Assembly: GCA_029876055.1 (NCBI GenBank)
Contig: CM056876.1
Location: 3,224,001-3,288,000 of the forward strand
From: Madurella fahalii
Taxonomy: Eukaryota > Ascomycota > Sordariomycetes > Sordariales
Direction of reading: 5' to 3'
Length of the DNA: 64,000 bases
A model generated the notes under the pieces. The model was not told where the DNA came from. It saw only the letters and a list, made by a program, of their open reading frames with translations, and searched no databases. Position 1 is the first letter of the stretch. Every line of letters begins with the position of its first letter. The position numbers and the translations under genes are program-made. Positions 45,236 through 56,736 of this stretch are shown in pieces.

Positions 45236-47483
45236 ACGTAATCCATACCCCAGTCGGGCAGCCAATTTACTGTAAATTCAAGGCCATCACCAGGGGCATT
45301 AGCAACAACAAACTGCAATAGACTGATCAAATTTGAAGCTATTCGCAAGCCGACAATAATCTTAAATTCAGCTGAGCTGAGTGCTTTAATCAAATAAACT
45401 GTATTCGACTGGTATCTCTTTCCAAACTAGCTTCGCAAAGCCTACTTTGCCTCTCAACGCTGTTCGACGTGCCTTTGCCCTCTACTCATTAGCTTCCTTT
45501 TGCTCCCTCTCCTGTACTCGACTACAAACCTCCCTAACAGTCAATATACGAGCCTTACTAAAGTGCTTCTTAGTAGTTTTTTTCCTGCCTTCTAGCTTCT
45601 TTTTGATAAGCTCCTAGTTCAATTTGTTGAGTACTATATTATCAGCTTATAAGATCAGATAGTTATCCTTAATTTGAGCTACCTTCTCCTTCAATAGAGT
45701 AGAATAAACTTTAAAGAGCTCCTCAATAAGGTTGTTGATCTGGGTAGCTATCTCCCTACTTGTAGAAATATCTATACGACGGCTACAGCAGTTTATAAGA
45801 CTTGTAAATGGAGGGGTCTTTAGTCTATATCGTTTGAGAAACTTCCCTAGATTGTTTGGTAGTAATCTAGCTCCTCTCTATACGCCAGGAATATTCTTTC
45901 GAATCGTTTTACTAGCTTGTTCATAGAGACTAAGGAACTGGAAGTTGTTGATTTGTGTAGCTCCAAATAATATGCCTTCACTGACGAGAGTACGATACCG
46001 TTTTACTAATGGTCTAAAGACTTCGATATCTAAAGGTTGAAGCTTATAGGTCGAATGTAGTGGTAAGTAGGGAGGTATAATATCGTAGCTAGCGCAGTAT
46101 TCAACGAACTGAGGCGAGATATAGCTTGCGTGGCTGTCGAGGATAAGGAGGTAGTATTTACTGAGTGCCTACAGTACTGTATAACTGTTAAAGTGCTGGA
46201 TCCAGTTTAACGCGATATAGCAGTCAGTCCAACTATTCGGCTCACTTGGATAACAATAGTATCGTTAAGATCGTCAGGTATCTAAGCCTATTGTATATAA
46301 GTACTTTTAAAGATAACGAATAGTAGGAGAAGGTAGCTGTTAGCTGAGATGTATTCGATGATCGAGACCTATTTGCGGTTACTAGACTAGATCGAGAAAG
46401 TCTCGCCCTTAGAACGAGGAATAATAACTCTCTGGTTATCCCTAACGCCCTTTATCGTACCCTTCTTATCTATATTGTAGATATCGTTGTCTGGGATACT
46501 GTATTTCAGCCGGGTAGTCTGGAAAAGATCAAGCTATTGCTGACAGGTCTGATGATCTACAGCGTCCTTCCCTGATTGATCGAGTGCGCGGGAGCGGTGT
46601 GTCTTCAAGTCTGGATGCCAGGTAAGGAAGTTGGAATACCAATACTTTCCTAGAGGTGGGTTGTTATTATCTTTTGCAAGTAACAACTGCGTTATAAGGT
46701 TCTCTATCGTAGCGATCGTCATCGGCTAACTCTAGATATCTAACTGATATATAGCCTTGACGAGAGAGCCTTCTTCTTGTAGCGAAAGCCGCTGATACGG
46801 CTGTTACGCAGTTGCCCTGTCCTTTTTACTATTGAACCGGTCTGTAAGGGTTTGACATAGTACATTAAAAAGCTTTGCAGCTTGATGGAGGCTAGGGGCT
46901 TGCTGTGAGGACCGGCTGGGTAGGGTCGGCGTGGGCGCAGGCGGAAACCCCGAAGCCGCAGCGCCGGCGGGGTCACAAAAAGCAACAACAACGCTAGGCC
47001 AGAAGGGCGTGGATATCGCGTCAGAGGAGCGTCAAAGGAGTGCACAAGCAAGGGCGATGACGGGGCAGCGAGCGGGGTAAGTGAGCCCAGACGCTGTCAT
47101 CGCAGGGTATAAAGAGAGGGGTGGAAGACAGGACTTAGGAGAGAGACAGAGTTCAATGAGACCACCATCCCACCCCTAACGAGCACTCTGCTCCTACGTT
47201 GCACGTGCATTGCTCGTACCCAGGCACTCTGGTCCTACTACCCTTGGGTCCTTGACCCTCACACTTGCTTGGATCGAACTGCGGCAATTGCGGCTTAGAT
47301 ACGGTCCTCCTAACTACCGTGGTAGCTAACTATCGTAAGAGCTATTGAATGGAGGTAAAAACTGGCTTGTTTTGGTTGTTGTGGTGGAAAAAGGAGGTTT
47401 GAGATACCTCAGATCTTGGTAGCTGGATGGCGAAAGTAGACTACCCGAATAGGGTATGTGCTTGACTGGGGTATGGATTACGT
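45236..47483 (-). mobile_element. Second pogo-like transposon family, with inserted solo LTR-B
   Basis: Inverted termini ACGTAATCCATACCCCAGTC at both ends with TA duplications (45,234-45,235 and 47,484-47,485), splitting LINE2. The termini lack the AAGCGAG motif of F1-F6, so it is a separate family. The minus strand holds a degraded transposase: helix-turn-helix region at 46,720-46,540 (GKYWYSNFLTWHPDLKTH, RSRALDQS), then a YNIDKKG-like DDE start. A 360-bp solo LTR-B sits at 46,904-47,263, making four nested layers here. Confidence 0.82.
46904..47263 (+). repeat. LTR-B solo LTR (gypsy-B family)
   Basis: 360 bp, TGTGAGGACCGG ... GACCCTCACA, with perfect CTTGC duplications at 46,899-46,903 and 47,264-47,268. 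Differs from the gypsy-B LTRs by scattered substitutions and has a perfect TATAAA box (47,108-47,113) where gypsy-B has CATAAA. It shows an earlier gypsy-B family insertion. Confidence 0.93.
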
Positions 47484-47902
47484 TAACTGCTAGCAACTAG
47501 AGAGGGCTTAGGCTACTTGTATACAATAGGCGAAAGCCCACGGTATAGAATTCAACCTGGCTAAGAGCGAACTAATCTATTTTAACAAAGGCTGATCTCA
47601 CTAGGCTGACCCCTTCAACTAGCTTATCCGGCTAGGCAAAGTTATACTATGGTCTACCTTATATCCAATGCAAGGTTCTTAGGGATATGGCTCGACTGGA
47701 GGCTGAACTAGAGAGCCTATAAGTCAAAGGTGGTAGAAAAGTTGAAAACCCAAGATTTTGCTCTATCCAGGATAGCAGCTAAGACCTAAGAACCAAGCCT
47801 GATCAGGGCTAGAGAGGTCTATACTAAGTGTATCCGGAGTGCTAATAGCCTTTGGAGCTACCAATTATTACCAGCCTACAACAATCGATAGCCAGCCCTA
47901 GG

Positions 47903-48148
47903 TGTAAGGAGTTGTTCACAGGTACATTGAGGGAGTTGGGACACGATATACCAGTACCAATAAGTTAACGATTATAGGTAGAAGTCTTCACGAACAGCCT
48001 CCTTCTATTGACAGAGACTGATCCTTACGGATCAGAAGTTCCCCCGCGTGTGCAGCTGCAACGCAGAGTTCTTATCTACCAGGTAACGTGACATTATTGT
48101 GGGGCATTCGCCCGGTCGTCCTAATTCCGTCAAGAGGCTCTCGTTACA
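47903..48148 (-). repeat. LTR-C solo LTR (246 bp)
   Basis: Minus strand TGTAACGAGAGCC ... CTCCTTACA. The flanks are CTAGG (47,898-47,902) and CCAGG (48,149-48,153), one C/T apart, consistent with a duplication later hit by RIP. The hairpin arms CTGATCC and GGATCAG are intact in this copy. Confidence 0.8.
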
Positions 48149-49597
48149 CCAGGGCATAGCGGCCAGGTTGATTAAAGCTCAATTAAGGAGCCTTAGGATA
48201 GTAGCTAGGGCCTACAGGGATACTCCTATCCAGAACCTCGAAACAGAGACTTGGGTGCCACTACTAGACCTATATCTCAATAAGAGACTTGTAAACTTCG
48301 AAGCTCGGCTACAGACCCCTCTTCTACAGGCTAGGCAAGGTCTGGAGGTCCCAAAGTGCCTACGAAGCTCCCTAATCCAAGAGGCTTGTAATAGGCTATA
48401 TAGGAGGCTCCAGATGTGAAGACGAGGCTATAAAGCCCCGTTACTACAATAGCTGACAATATCTGAAAAAGCTGCTATTACTATTAGCTAGTAGGTAAGC
48501 CAAGGGAGAGAGCAAAGCTAGGTCTTGGGTCAGAATCAATAGAGTCAGGGTCAAGGGCTAGACTAGGAATCTACAGTTGAAGAAGCTTTGAGCAGGGCTT
48601 GAAAGGTACGATAGAAAAAGGTTAGAGACCGGTCTACTAGGCTAGCCGACGAAGATCCTCCCAAACTACTATTTACCAACAGGACTCTTCGAAAGCACCA
48701 AGATCTTACTAAAACCCAGAGCTCTCTACTGGTATAGGCCCGGACAAGATCTATCAGCTTATAAGGCTTCCTTTTCCAACAGGGGGTTCCGAATCTCCCT
48801 ACTCCTTACTGTAGCTGTAGGGAGGGCTGGGAAACAGTGGAGCACTTTATAGTATGGTGTCCAATACCACCGAAACTTAGAACCTGGCTAAGGTCAGAAA
48901 CTCGAACCTACCAGGATCTTAGCCTTGTATTACAGGGCTAGGGCTCCCGGAACCTCAGGTTATTAAAGGTTTTGGGCTGGCTGATGGATTTGGGCCGCTT
49001 GATGGAATACAACTTGGCTCGACGGCTAGAACTAGAAGCCGAAGAGGCTGAAGAGGAGGAGGAGGAAATAGTAGACGAATCCGAAGTCGAAGACTAGAAG
49101 TCTTCAGGGTCTAGTACAAAGCCTTCCTTTCTTTTGCAACTAACCGGCGTCTACTACAGTTGCTCTCCTATTACTTGCTAATATAGGTTTTCACCCAGCT
49201 TTTACAGCACGGTTTTCCTATGTACTTAGCGGTAGAAGACCCGGCACACCCTATCTTGGGTAAAGCGGTGTAGGAAGAATAATAATAATATATATAACCG
49301 TTTCTATAGAAAGTATATAAGGTATATAAATACTTAGATCGATCCCAAATAGATATTATCAGTCTGCTTTAGCTTAGAGACCTTAGTAAGCTAGTAGTGT
49401 CTGAGTTGAGAAATGGCTTAGGGGCCCTATAAAGGCCCTAGAACTTCTAAAAGAAGCTATAAGAGTAGAAGGGAGTAGATACTTGAATAGGAGAACCGAA
49501 GTCACTACTATCGATATACTAGCTTTTGATAATAGGATCTGGACAATAGTAAAAGGACCCAGTTTCTAAATAAAGGTATTCGTAGATAGAGGGTTAT

Positions 49598-49834
49598 TGT
49601 CAAATCAGAAAGAGGGATTGCGGGTAAGAAAAGGAGAGTGAAGGGATGATTCGCATTGTAGGAGCAGTGTCTGCGCAGCTATCGCTTCTAAGGAGGTGGT
49701 AGGTGACAGTGTTGAACTCTGAACCTTCCAAAACTTCCGGCGAAGCCGGCAATTTATAGGCCTTTGCGGCTCCCCTGCACCCGATGCCGGTAGCCGTATC
49801 CCTGACCCTGGCAATTCTCCTTCTGCACCTGACA
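49598..49834 (-). repeat. LTR-A solo LTR, copy 3 (237 bp)
   Basis: Ends TGTCAAATCAG and CACCTGACA, with perfect GTTAT duplications at 49,593-49,597 and 49,835-49,839. About 20 bp longer than the other copies in the region after the TATA-like box; inserted in gypsy-E. Confidence 0.85.
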
Positions 49835-50025
49835 GTTATAGTTAGACCTTATAATTCTATAGTTGATAATACTAAGTTCAATAGAGGGAAAAGATAAGAT
49901 CTAGAGTGATTAATAGACTATTCGATATCTAATAGGTATAATAGGAGATAGAACTAATTGCTAAGTAGAAAGAAAAACTACTATAATAATGTTCGATATA
50001 GTAGATATAGGATATAAATATACTA

Positions 50026-51747
50026 ACGTAATCCAAAAGCGAGATGTACACACAAGCGAGATGTATAATCCCTACCACAACGCATCCTCCTTGCACCTAA
50101 TATTAATTTTTCCACAACCTAATATGGTTTCTACTTCAAAGGAAGCAAGGGTAATCTTGGCCCTAGAAGCTATTCGAAATGACAAAAAATTTATTGTTCA
50201 ATATTATTGTTGAGCTAGTGGCGCGTGTATTTCCACCTAGACTGTAGGGTGTGGAAGATATGGCCAACCAACTACTACGCGTATGCGACGTGCCCTCTGT
50301 CAGCAAGAACTGGGCCTGTAACTTTGTCAACCGCTAGCTAGAGCTCAAGATGCATTTTGTTCGTCGGTACGATTACTAGAGGGCTAAGTATGAGGATCTA
50401 AAGATTATTGGCGAGTGGTTTGCGCTTGTATAGAATACTAAGGCTAAGTTCGGGATCCTTGACGACGATACCTATAACTTCGACAAGACTGGGTTTATGA
50501 TGGGGATCATTTGCGTGGGTATGGTAGTTACGACCTCCGACGGCTGTAGTAAGGTAAAGCTAGCCCAGCCTGGTAATCGCGAATGGGCAACAGTAATCTA
50601 AGGAGTCAATGCTCTTGGCTGGGTTATCCCTCCGTTTATTATCTTAGCTGGACAGTACTATCTTAGTAACTGGTATACCGAGGCCAACTTTCCACCTATC
50701 TGGTGTATCGTAACTACTAACAATGGCTAGACTACCAATGAAGTAAACCTCGATTGGATCAAGCACTTCGACTGCCATTCAAAGTCCTGTATAAAGGGTA
50801 CTGTACATGCCGGTTGTTGATCCTCGACGGCCACGAGAGCCACCACTCGACCGAATTCGAACGCTACGGCTAGGATAACAACATCAAGACGCTCTGCATA
50901 CCTGTATACTCTTCCTACAAGTGCTAGCCACTTGACGTTGGCTGCTTTGGACCGCTAAAGCAAGTGTATGGTCGTCAAATCGAAGGCTTAATACGTATAC
51001 ATATCAACCATATCAGCAAGCTCGAGTTCCTCTACGCTTTCCGCGAAGCCTTCTTTGCCTCTATAATAGAGAGTAATATACAGGGTAGCTTTGCAGGAGC
51101 CGGCCTAGTACTGTACAACCCAGAGAGGGTGCTTTCTTAACTGGATATTCGGCGTTGTACGCCAATGCCCCCAATCTCACGGCCTAGTACTGCACAACCT
51201 TAGGTCTTCCAGACGCCATACAACCCCTCGAGAAGCCAACGTACAGTCAACGGCTATAAAGACCCGCATTACCAACCACCAAAACAGCTCCCCGACTTCA
51301 ATGTTGGCTGCAGTGGATCAACTGACAAAGAGTACAACGGCTATAATACACGAGGTGGCTCTTCTTCGTACGGAGGTCTCTTTGCTCCGTAAGGCCAACG
51401 AGGCGCTAAGCAAGCGCCGGAGGGCTAAAAGAACACGTGTACAGCTTGGAGGATCACTTACTGTACAGGTTGCACGCGATCTACTGGCCTAGAAGGCTGT
51501 AGGTTGGGAGGTAGTTGAAGGAATACAGCCGGGTAGTAGTAGTGGGGGTGGGGCTCCTACGAAGATAGAGTGTTGTAGTGTGTGAGGCAAGCCTTGCCAT
51601 AATGCCCGTACCTGCCAGGAGGCTGCAGAATTGTCTGATTCAGCTGTTTCAGATGTAATTATAGTTTGTTGATACTGTTGTTGTGTTGCAACTGAGGATA
51701 GTTGTAGTAGGGTGGTGGGAACTGTACATCTCGCTTATAGATTACAT
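50026..51747 (+). mobile_element. F6: RIP-degraded pogo/Fot-like DNA transposon
   Basis: Termini ACGTAATCCAAAAGCGAGAT and (reverse) ATGTAATCTATAAGCGAGAT, with TA at 50,024-50,025 and 51,748-51,749. A transposase relic is collinear with F5 (start MVSTSKEARVILALEAIRND; later VALLRTEVSLLRKANEALSK at 51,355-51,415), with many stops. Two copies of AAGCGAGATGTA(C/T) at the 5' end. Confidence 0.85.
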
Positions 51748-51947
51748 TATAATATTGGGGTAACTATAGCATTAAGACTATAGTCTAGATATTGATTAAA
51801 GGGGAGATAGCTACTTATATCCTTAGATATATCCCGATAATCTAAACTAGGAACTATAAGTAAATTATATAATAGAAAAGAAGCTATCGCTAGGTTTACT
51901 ACAAGGGCCGAATAGTAGCGAATGAAGCTCTGTAGACCTAGGAAGAG

Positions 51948-52198
51948 TGTAATGAGAGCTATGAGGTAAGACCGAGAGAACCGGCCGAATAACGGTGGAT
52001 GATGTTACTGTACTAGGGTAGATAAAGAACCCCGTAGGAAACCCTCTTACGCAGGGGACTTCTAATCCGTAAGGATCAGTCTCTGTATAACTGATAGGAG
52101 TCTGTTCACCAAGATATCGCCCGCTGGCCTAGGTCTTTTCGGTATTAAGACATCGTAACCCATCTCCCTCAACGTATTCCTAGAACAACCCCTTTACA
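51948..52198 (+). repeat. LTR-C element, 5' LTR
   Basis: 251 bp, TGTAATGAGAGC ... CCCTTTACA. It contains AAGGATCAG (52,071-52,079), which is complementary to CTGATCCTT (52,202-52,210) just inside the element, a possible self-priming site three nucleotides from the LTR. Confidence 0.75.
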
Positions 52199-52705
52199 AT
52201 TCTGATCCTTCTGTTCTACCGTTAGCCGGGATGGCATCTACGATCAGCACTTTAAACGTATTGGAGCGAGGGGAGAGTTCCCGGGAAAATACACTTCAAT
52301 CGCCTATAAATCCTATTCGTCTTTATCGGTCTGAGACACTAAACATTCGACTTTATATATCCTCCTATACCGTCTCAGACTCTTAAATCCTATATCCCGC
52401 TCTATACTATAATAACCTATTGGAGTCGACCTATCTTCAGATTCAACAGCTGGAGGCGTTAAAGAGCTTACGAGAATAAGAAGAGAGTTTGTTTCGAAAG
52501 TTGGGTATATCACTAGATAAGCTCCCTTCGAAAAGAAGACGATATCGTTCCTCTTTAGCAGAATCTAGTGACCCTAAAGAGAGCTAAAAAGCAATTAAAG
52601 TAAAGTATCTGATTCAACTCCCTACCTATTGATGTCGCTTAGAATAGCTCCAAGACCTATAACGAGTATTTATAGGAGACCCGAAGTGATTTAAAATAGA
52701 TATAA

Positions 52706-54559
52706 ACGTAATCCACAAGCGAGTGCCACATACAAGCGAGCGCCCTGTTTTCCACGCGACGCGTTCCTCCTACACCTAACATCAATTTTCTCATCAACCC
52801 AATATACCTCCCACTTCAAAGGAAGCTAGGGTAATCTTGGCCGTTGAGGCTATTCGGACGAACCCAAAACTCAAGATTGGAACTGCAGCAAAGATCTACG
52901 ACGTTGCCCCCCGAACTATCTGTCGTCGACTAGCTGGCAAGCCTGCACGACGGGACTGTACGGCCAATTCGAAGAATCTTACTGAATCCGAAGAGCAGGC
53001 TATTGTTCAGTATATCATTGAGCTAGTTGCACGTGCATTTCCACCTAGACTGCGTGGTGTGGGGCCAACCACCTGCTACGCGTACGCGACGCGCCCCCTG
53101 TCGGTAAGAACTGGGCCTCCAACTTCGTCAAACGCCAGCCAGAGCTCCGAATGCGTTGGACGCGTAGATACGACTACCAGAGGGCCAAGTACGAGGATCC
53201 AAAGATTATTGGCGCCTGGTTTACGCTTGTGCAGAATACTAGGGCCAAGTACGGTTTCCCAGACGACGATATCTACAACTTCGATGAGGTTGGGTTTATG
53301 ATGGGCATCATCTTTGCAGGCATGGTAGTTACAACCTCGGATGGCTGTAGCAAGGCAAAGCTAGCCCAGCCTGGCAACCGCGAGTGGGCAACAGTGATCG
53401 GAGGTGTCAACGCCCTTGGCTGGGCTATCCGGCCATTTATCATCTTAGCTGCGCAATACCACCTTAGCAGCTGGTACCAAGAGTGCAATATTCCACTTAC
53501 CTGGCGTATCGCAACTACTGACAATGGCTGGACTACCAATGCAGTAGGTCTAGATTGGATCAAGCACTTCGACTACCATACAAAATCCCGTACGAAGGGT
53601 ACATACCGGTTGTTAATCCTCGACGGCCACGAAAGCCATCACTCGACCGAGTTCGAGCTCTACTGCAAGCACAACAACATCATCACACTCTATATGCCTC
53701 CGCACTCTTCCCATAAGTGCCAGCCACTCGATGTTAGCTGCTTTGGGCCATTGAAGCAAGCGTACGGTCACCAAATCGAAGACTTAATGCGTATGCATAT
53801 CAACCACATCAGCAAACTCGAGTTCCTCTGTGCCTTCCGCGAGGCCTTCTTTGCTTCTATAACAGAGAGCAATATAAAAGGTGGCTTTGCAGGGGCCGGC
53901 CTAGTGCCATACAATCCAGAGAGGGTACTTTCTACACTAGATGTACAGCTTCGTACGCCAACACCCCCAACTTCGCGGCCTGGCACTGCACAACCTTGGG
54001 TCTTCCAGACACCACACAACCCCCGAGAAGCCGAATCACAGTCAATACTCATCAAAACTCGTATTGCCAACCATCAAAACAGCTCTCCAACTTCAATATT
54101 AGGTGCTGTAGATCAACTTACCAAGGGTACGATGGCTATGGTGCACCTGGTGGCCCTCCTTCGATCAGAGGTCTCTTCGCTCCGTAAGGCCAATGAGGCA
54201 CTAAGCAAACGTCGGAGAGCTAAAAGGACACGTGTGCAACTTGGAGGATCACTTACTGTACAAGATGCGCAGGATCTACTGGCCCAGAAGGCTGTGGGTG
54301 GGGAGGTAAGAGAAGATACACAGCCAGAAGGTAGTCGTACAGGGGGGTCTCGTACGAAGGTTTGGTGCTGTAGCGTGTGCGGCAAGCCTGGTCATAATGC
54401 CCGTACTTGCCAGGAGGCTGCAGAATCATCTGATTCAGATATTTCTGATGTAATTGTAGTTGGTTGATACTGTTGTTGTTTTGCAATTGAGGATAGTTGT
54501 GGTAGGGTAGTGGAAAACAGGGCGCTCGCTTGTATGTGGCGCTCGCTTGTAGATTACGT
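52706..54559 (+). mobile_element. F5: best preserved pogo/Fot-like transposon
   Basis: Termini ACGTAATCCACAAGCGAGTG and (reverse) ACGTAATCTACAAGCGAGCG. The right flank is TA (54,560-54,561); the left flank is AA, so the duplication is imperfect. Each end has two copies of ACAAGCGAG(T/C)GCC. It interrupts the gag relic of the LTR-C element. Confidence 0.85.
52804..54467 (+). pseudogene. F5 transposase, intact but for the start codon and a 7-bp deletion
   Basis: The frame starts with ATA at 52,804 where sister copies have ATG (a G-to-A change), runs to about 53,063, loses 7 bp (an AAGATAT present in F2) and continues open to 54,467. Domains: N-terminal helix-turn-helix (GTAAKIYDVAPRTICRRL; SNFVKRQPELRMRWTRR), DDE core (NFDEVGFM, TDNGWTTNAVGLDWIKHF, LILDGHESHHS, MPPHSSHKCQPLD), coiled coil (LVALLRSEVSSLRKANEALS), basic stretch KRRRAKRTR, CCHC knuckle CCSVCGKPGHNARTC, acidic end. 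Asp and Glu of the first box read DE in NFDEVGF. It would cut and paste DNA at TA sites. Confidence 0.88.
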
Positions 54560-56487
54560 TATCGATATTAGAATTATAGTATAGTCGAAAAGAAGACGAT
54601 ATATCTATAATACTAATACTAGACCTAGAAGATAATAGAGAGTAAGAAGTCGAAGAGATCTAGGAGAAGAGACATTCCAAGGTAAAACCTTCTTTTTAAT
54701 CAAGTAGGTAGGCTAGCCTTCGGAATATAATCAATAGGTATCGAAGGAAGATATAGCGAATATGACTAAAGTTGGTATCGCAATTTCGAAAAACATATAA
54801 AAACTAGCGAAAGTGTAGACGATAAGATATTAATTAATATCTATCTATATTAAGCTATATCCCAAGGATACTCTAAATACTAACTCTAATCTAAATAAAA
54901 GAAAATCTCTTAAAAAGTATATAAACTTTAGAAAATTAAAGTCAGTACTAGCTCCAAGTTAGGAGCTACCTCTATCTAAACCTACTAGGCCTCGACATCC
55001 TCTATATTAGTAACAATCTCCTCCTCTACTAATTTAAAAAAAATAGTATTTAGTACCCGACTAACCTACGAAACTAATATTACTAAGTAATAGATAAGTA
55101 ATATTCTATACCTCCTAGGTACATACCTCGGACTCGTACTATAAAAAGTCAGCGATAACTTAGTATAAATATAGTAATTAAGACTGATATCGGTATTATA
55201 ACTGCGGTTCCGGCTAGGGTAGGACGACTACTATAGATAGAGTTAACTATATAATACAACTATATATTAATATACTATATAAGCTTACTATCGAAATATT
55301 AGCGATTTATATACGAAAATAAGTAAGATAAATGTACTTATAGAAGATAGCTTACTAGTACCGGAAATACCGAATTAGCAGCGATAAGCGGTCTCAGTAG
55401 CGTCTAAAGCCCCGACTAAATCTTTAGCAGCGGCAACAATCTTCTTGTAGCTATATCAAGATAGTATAAAACTTAAAGGCGATTATCCTCTTTATCGAAT
55501 TCGTTTTTAGCGTCCTCTATACGATAATCGACGATAGTACAAGCCGTATCGATAAGAATTATAAGGTCAACGGAGTCGCTAACTATTCCAGTAGCAGCCT
55601 ACAGTTGTCAACAAATCCCCTACTAACCCGCTAAAAATATATTAAACTTACCAGTATATACAACTCTTTCTTTATATTATAGTAGGAGTAATATAAGAAG
55701 GTCAACTACTCGAAAGAGTAGTTAATTATAAGGACCTTTACTAGAGCGAGGGTTAGTATTTTTAAAGGCTGAACGAATATATTTTATATACAACGTAACC
55801 TCGGCAGCGGAGGCAGTAAAAGCGTCTATCACAATAGAAAAGTAGCTGAAGCGACGATGAAAGAGAGAGAGAGAGAGGGAGAGAGGCGAAGACAGGTAGC
55901 AAACTATATATAGGAGTAGGGCGAAGAGTGAGTAAAACGACGTATAGAAGAAGGCCTAAAGAAGAAAAGTTTTGGAAAAAGTAGGAGAGGAGAGGGGTAT
56001 TTATACCCGAATGAGGAGGGTTAATATACATCTATTATTTACTGTTATATACAAGCCACGTAGTTACAAAAGTGTATACACTATTCAAATTCTACAAAAA
56101 GAGTAATATTTGAAATCGGACGGAAATCCAGGTAATTTAGCATAATTCGGAACGTATACCGGAGTTGGAAAAGTAGAGCACCGGTACCGCAGAGCCGCAC
56201 GACCTACCAAATCCGAGCAGCAACCGAGATTTTACTGAAAACCCCTCGAATATAAAGCTTATTACCCCTTACCAAAGTCACAATTCTTTTTCACTATATA
56301 ACCCCCGGGGCAAGGAGCCCTATAAGGCATAGCAGTTCAGGAACCCTACGAAGTACAATACTTCGACCCTTATCCAACTTTACGCGGTTCGAACAGCACT
56401 CGATATCTAACCGATATCATCCCAACTTCTACCCTTCCAATTTCAGATATGAACCTAAGAACAGGTTCTACGGAAGGGAGGATAAAT

Positions 56488-56736
56488 TGTAATGAGAGCT
56501 ACGGGCAAGACCGGGAGAACCGGCTGAATGACGGTAGATAATATCACTGTACTAGGGTAGATAAGAACCCTATAGGAAACCCTCTTACGTAGGGGACTTC
56601 TGATCTATAAGGATCAGTCTCTATGTAATTGATAGGAGGCTGTTCACCAAGATATCACCCGCTGGTCCAGGTCTTTTCGGTATCAAGATATCGTGACCTA
56701 TCTCCCCCAACGTGTTCCCAGAACAACACCTTTACA
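56488..56736 (+). repeat. LTR-C element, 3' LTR
   Basis: 249 bp, TGTAATGAGAGC ... ACCTTTACA. Differs from the 5' LTR mostly by C/T and G/A changes, as RIP would produce after insertion. Confidence 0.75.

Larger units (their letters stand above)
44405..49289 (+). mobile_element. LINE2: 5'-truncated LINE with nested insertions
   Basis: Bracketed by a 9-bp duplication ATATATAAC (44,396-44,404 and 49,290-49,298). Starts inside ORF2 (the counterpart of LINE1 position ~32,755) and ends with CTTGGGTAAAGCGGTGTAGG and an (AAT)n tail. The frame is ruined by RIP-type stops (GFSNDTNLLALERA marks the catalytic region near 45,200). Interrupted by a pogo-like transposon (45,236-47,483) and an LTR-C solo LTR (47,903-48,148). 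The open frame at 48,099-48,419 is a surviving piece of ORF2. Confidence 0.82.
51948..56736 (+). mobile_element. LTR-C element: 4.8-kb LTR retrotransposon with gag only
   Basis: Two 250-bp LTRs (51,948-52,198 and 56,488-56,736) face the same way; the outer flanks are gypsy-E sequence with AAGAG on the left and AGGAG on the right, a 5-bp duplication differing by one G/A. A purine-rich GGAAGGGAGGATAAAT precedes the right LTR (polypurine tract). Without F5 the interior is about 2.4 kb and shows only a gag-like relic near 52,560-52,700 and 54,560 on. No RT or integrase was found, so it is non-autonomous or internally deleted. From 54.6 to 56.4 kb it is AT-rich relic sequence that I cannot assign. 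Confidence 0.7.
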
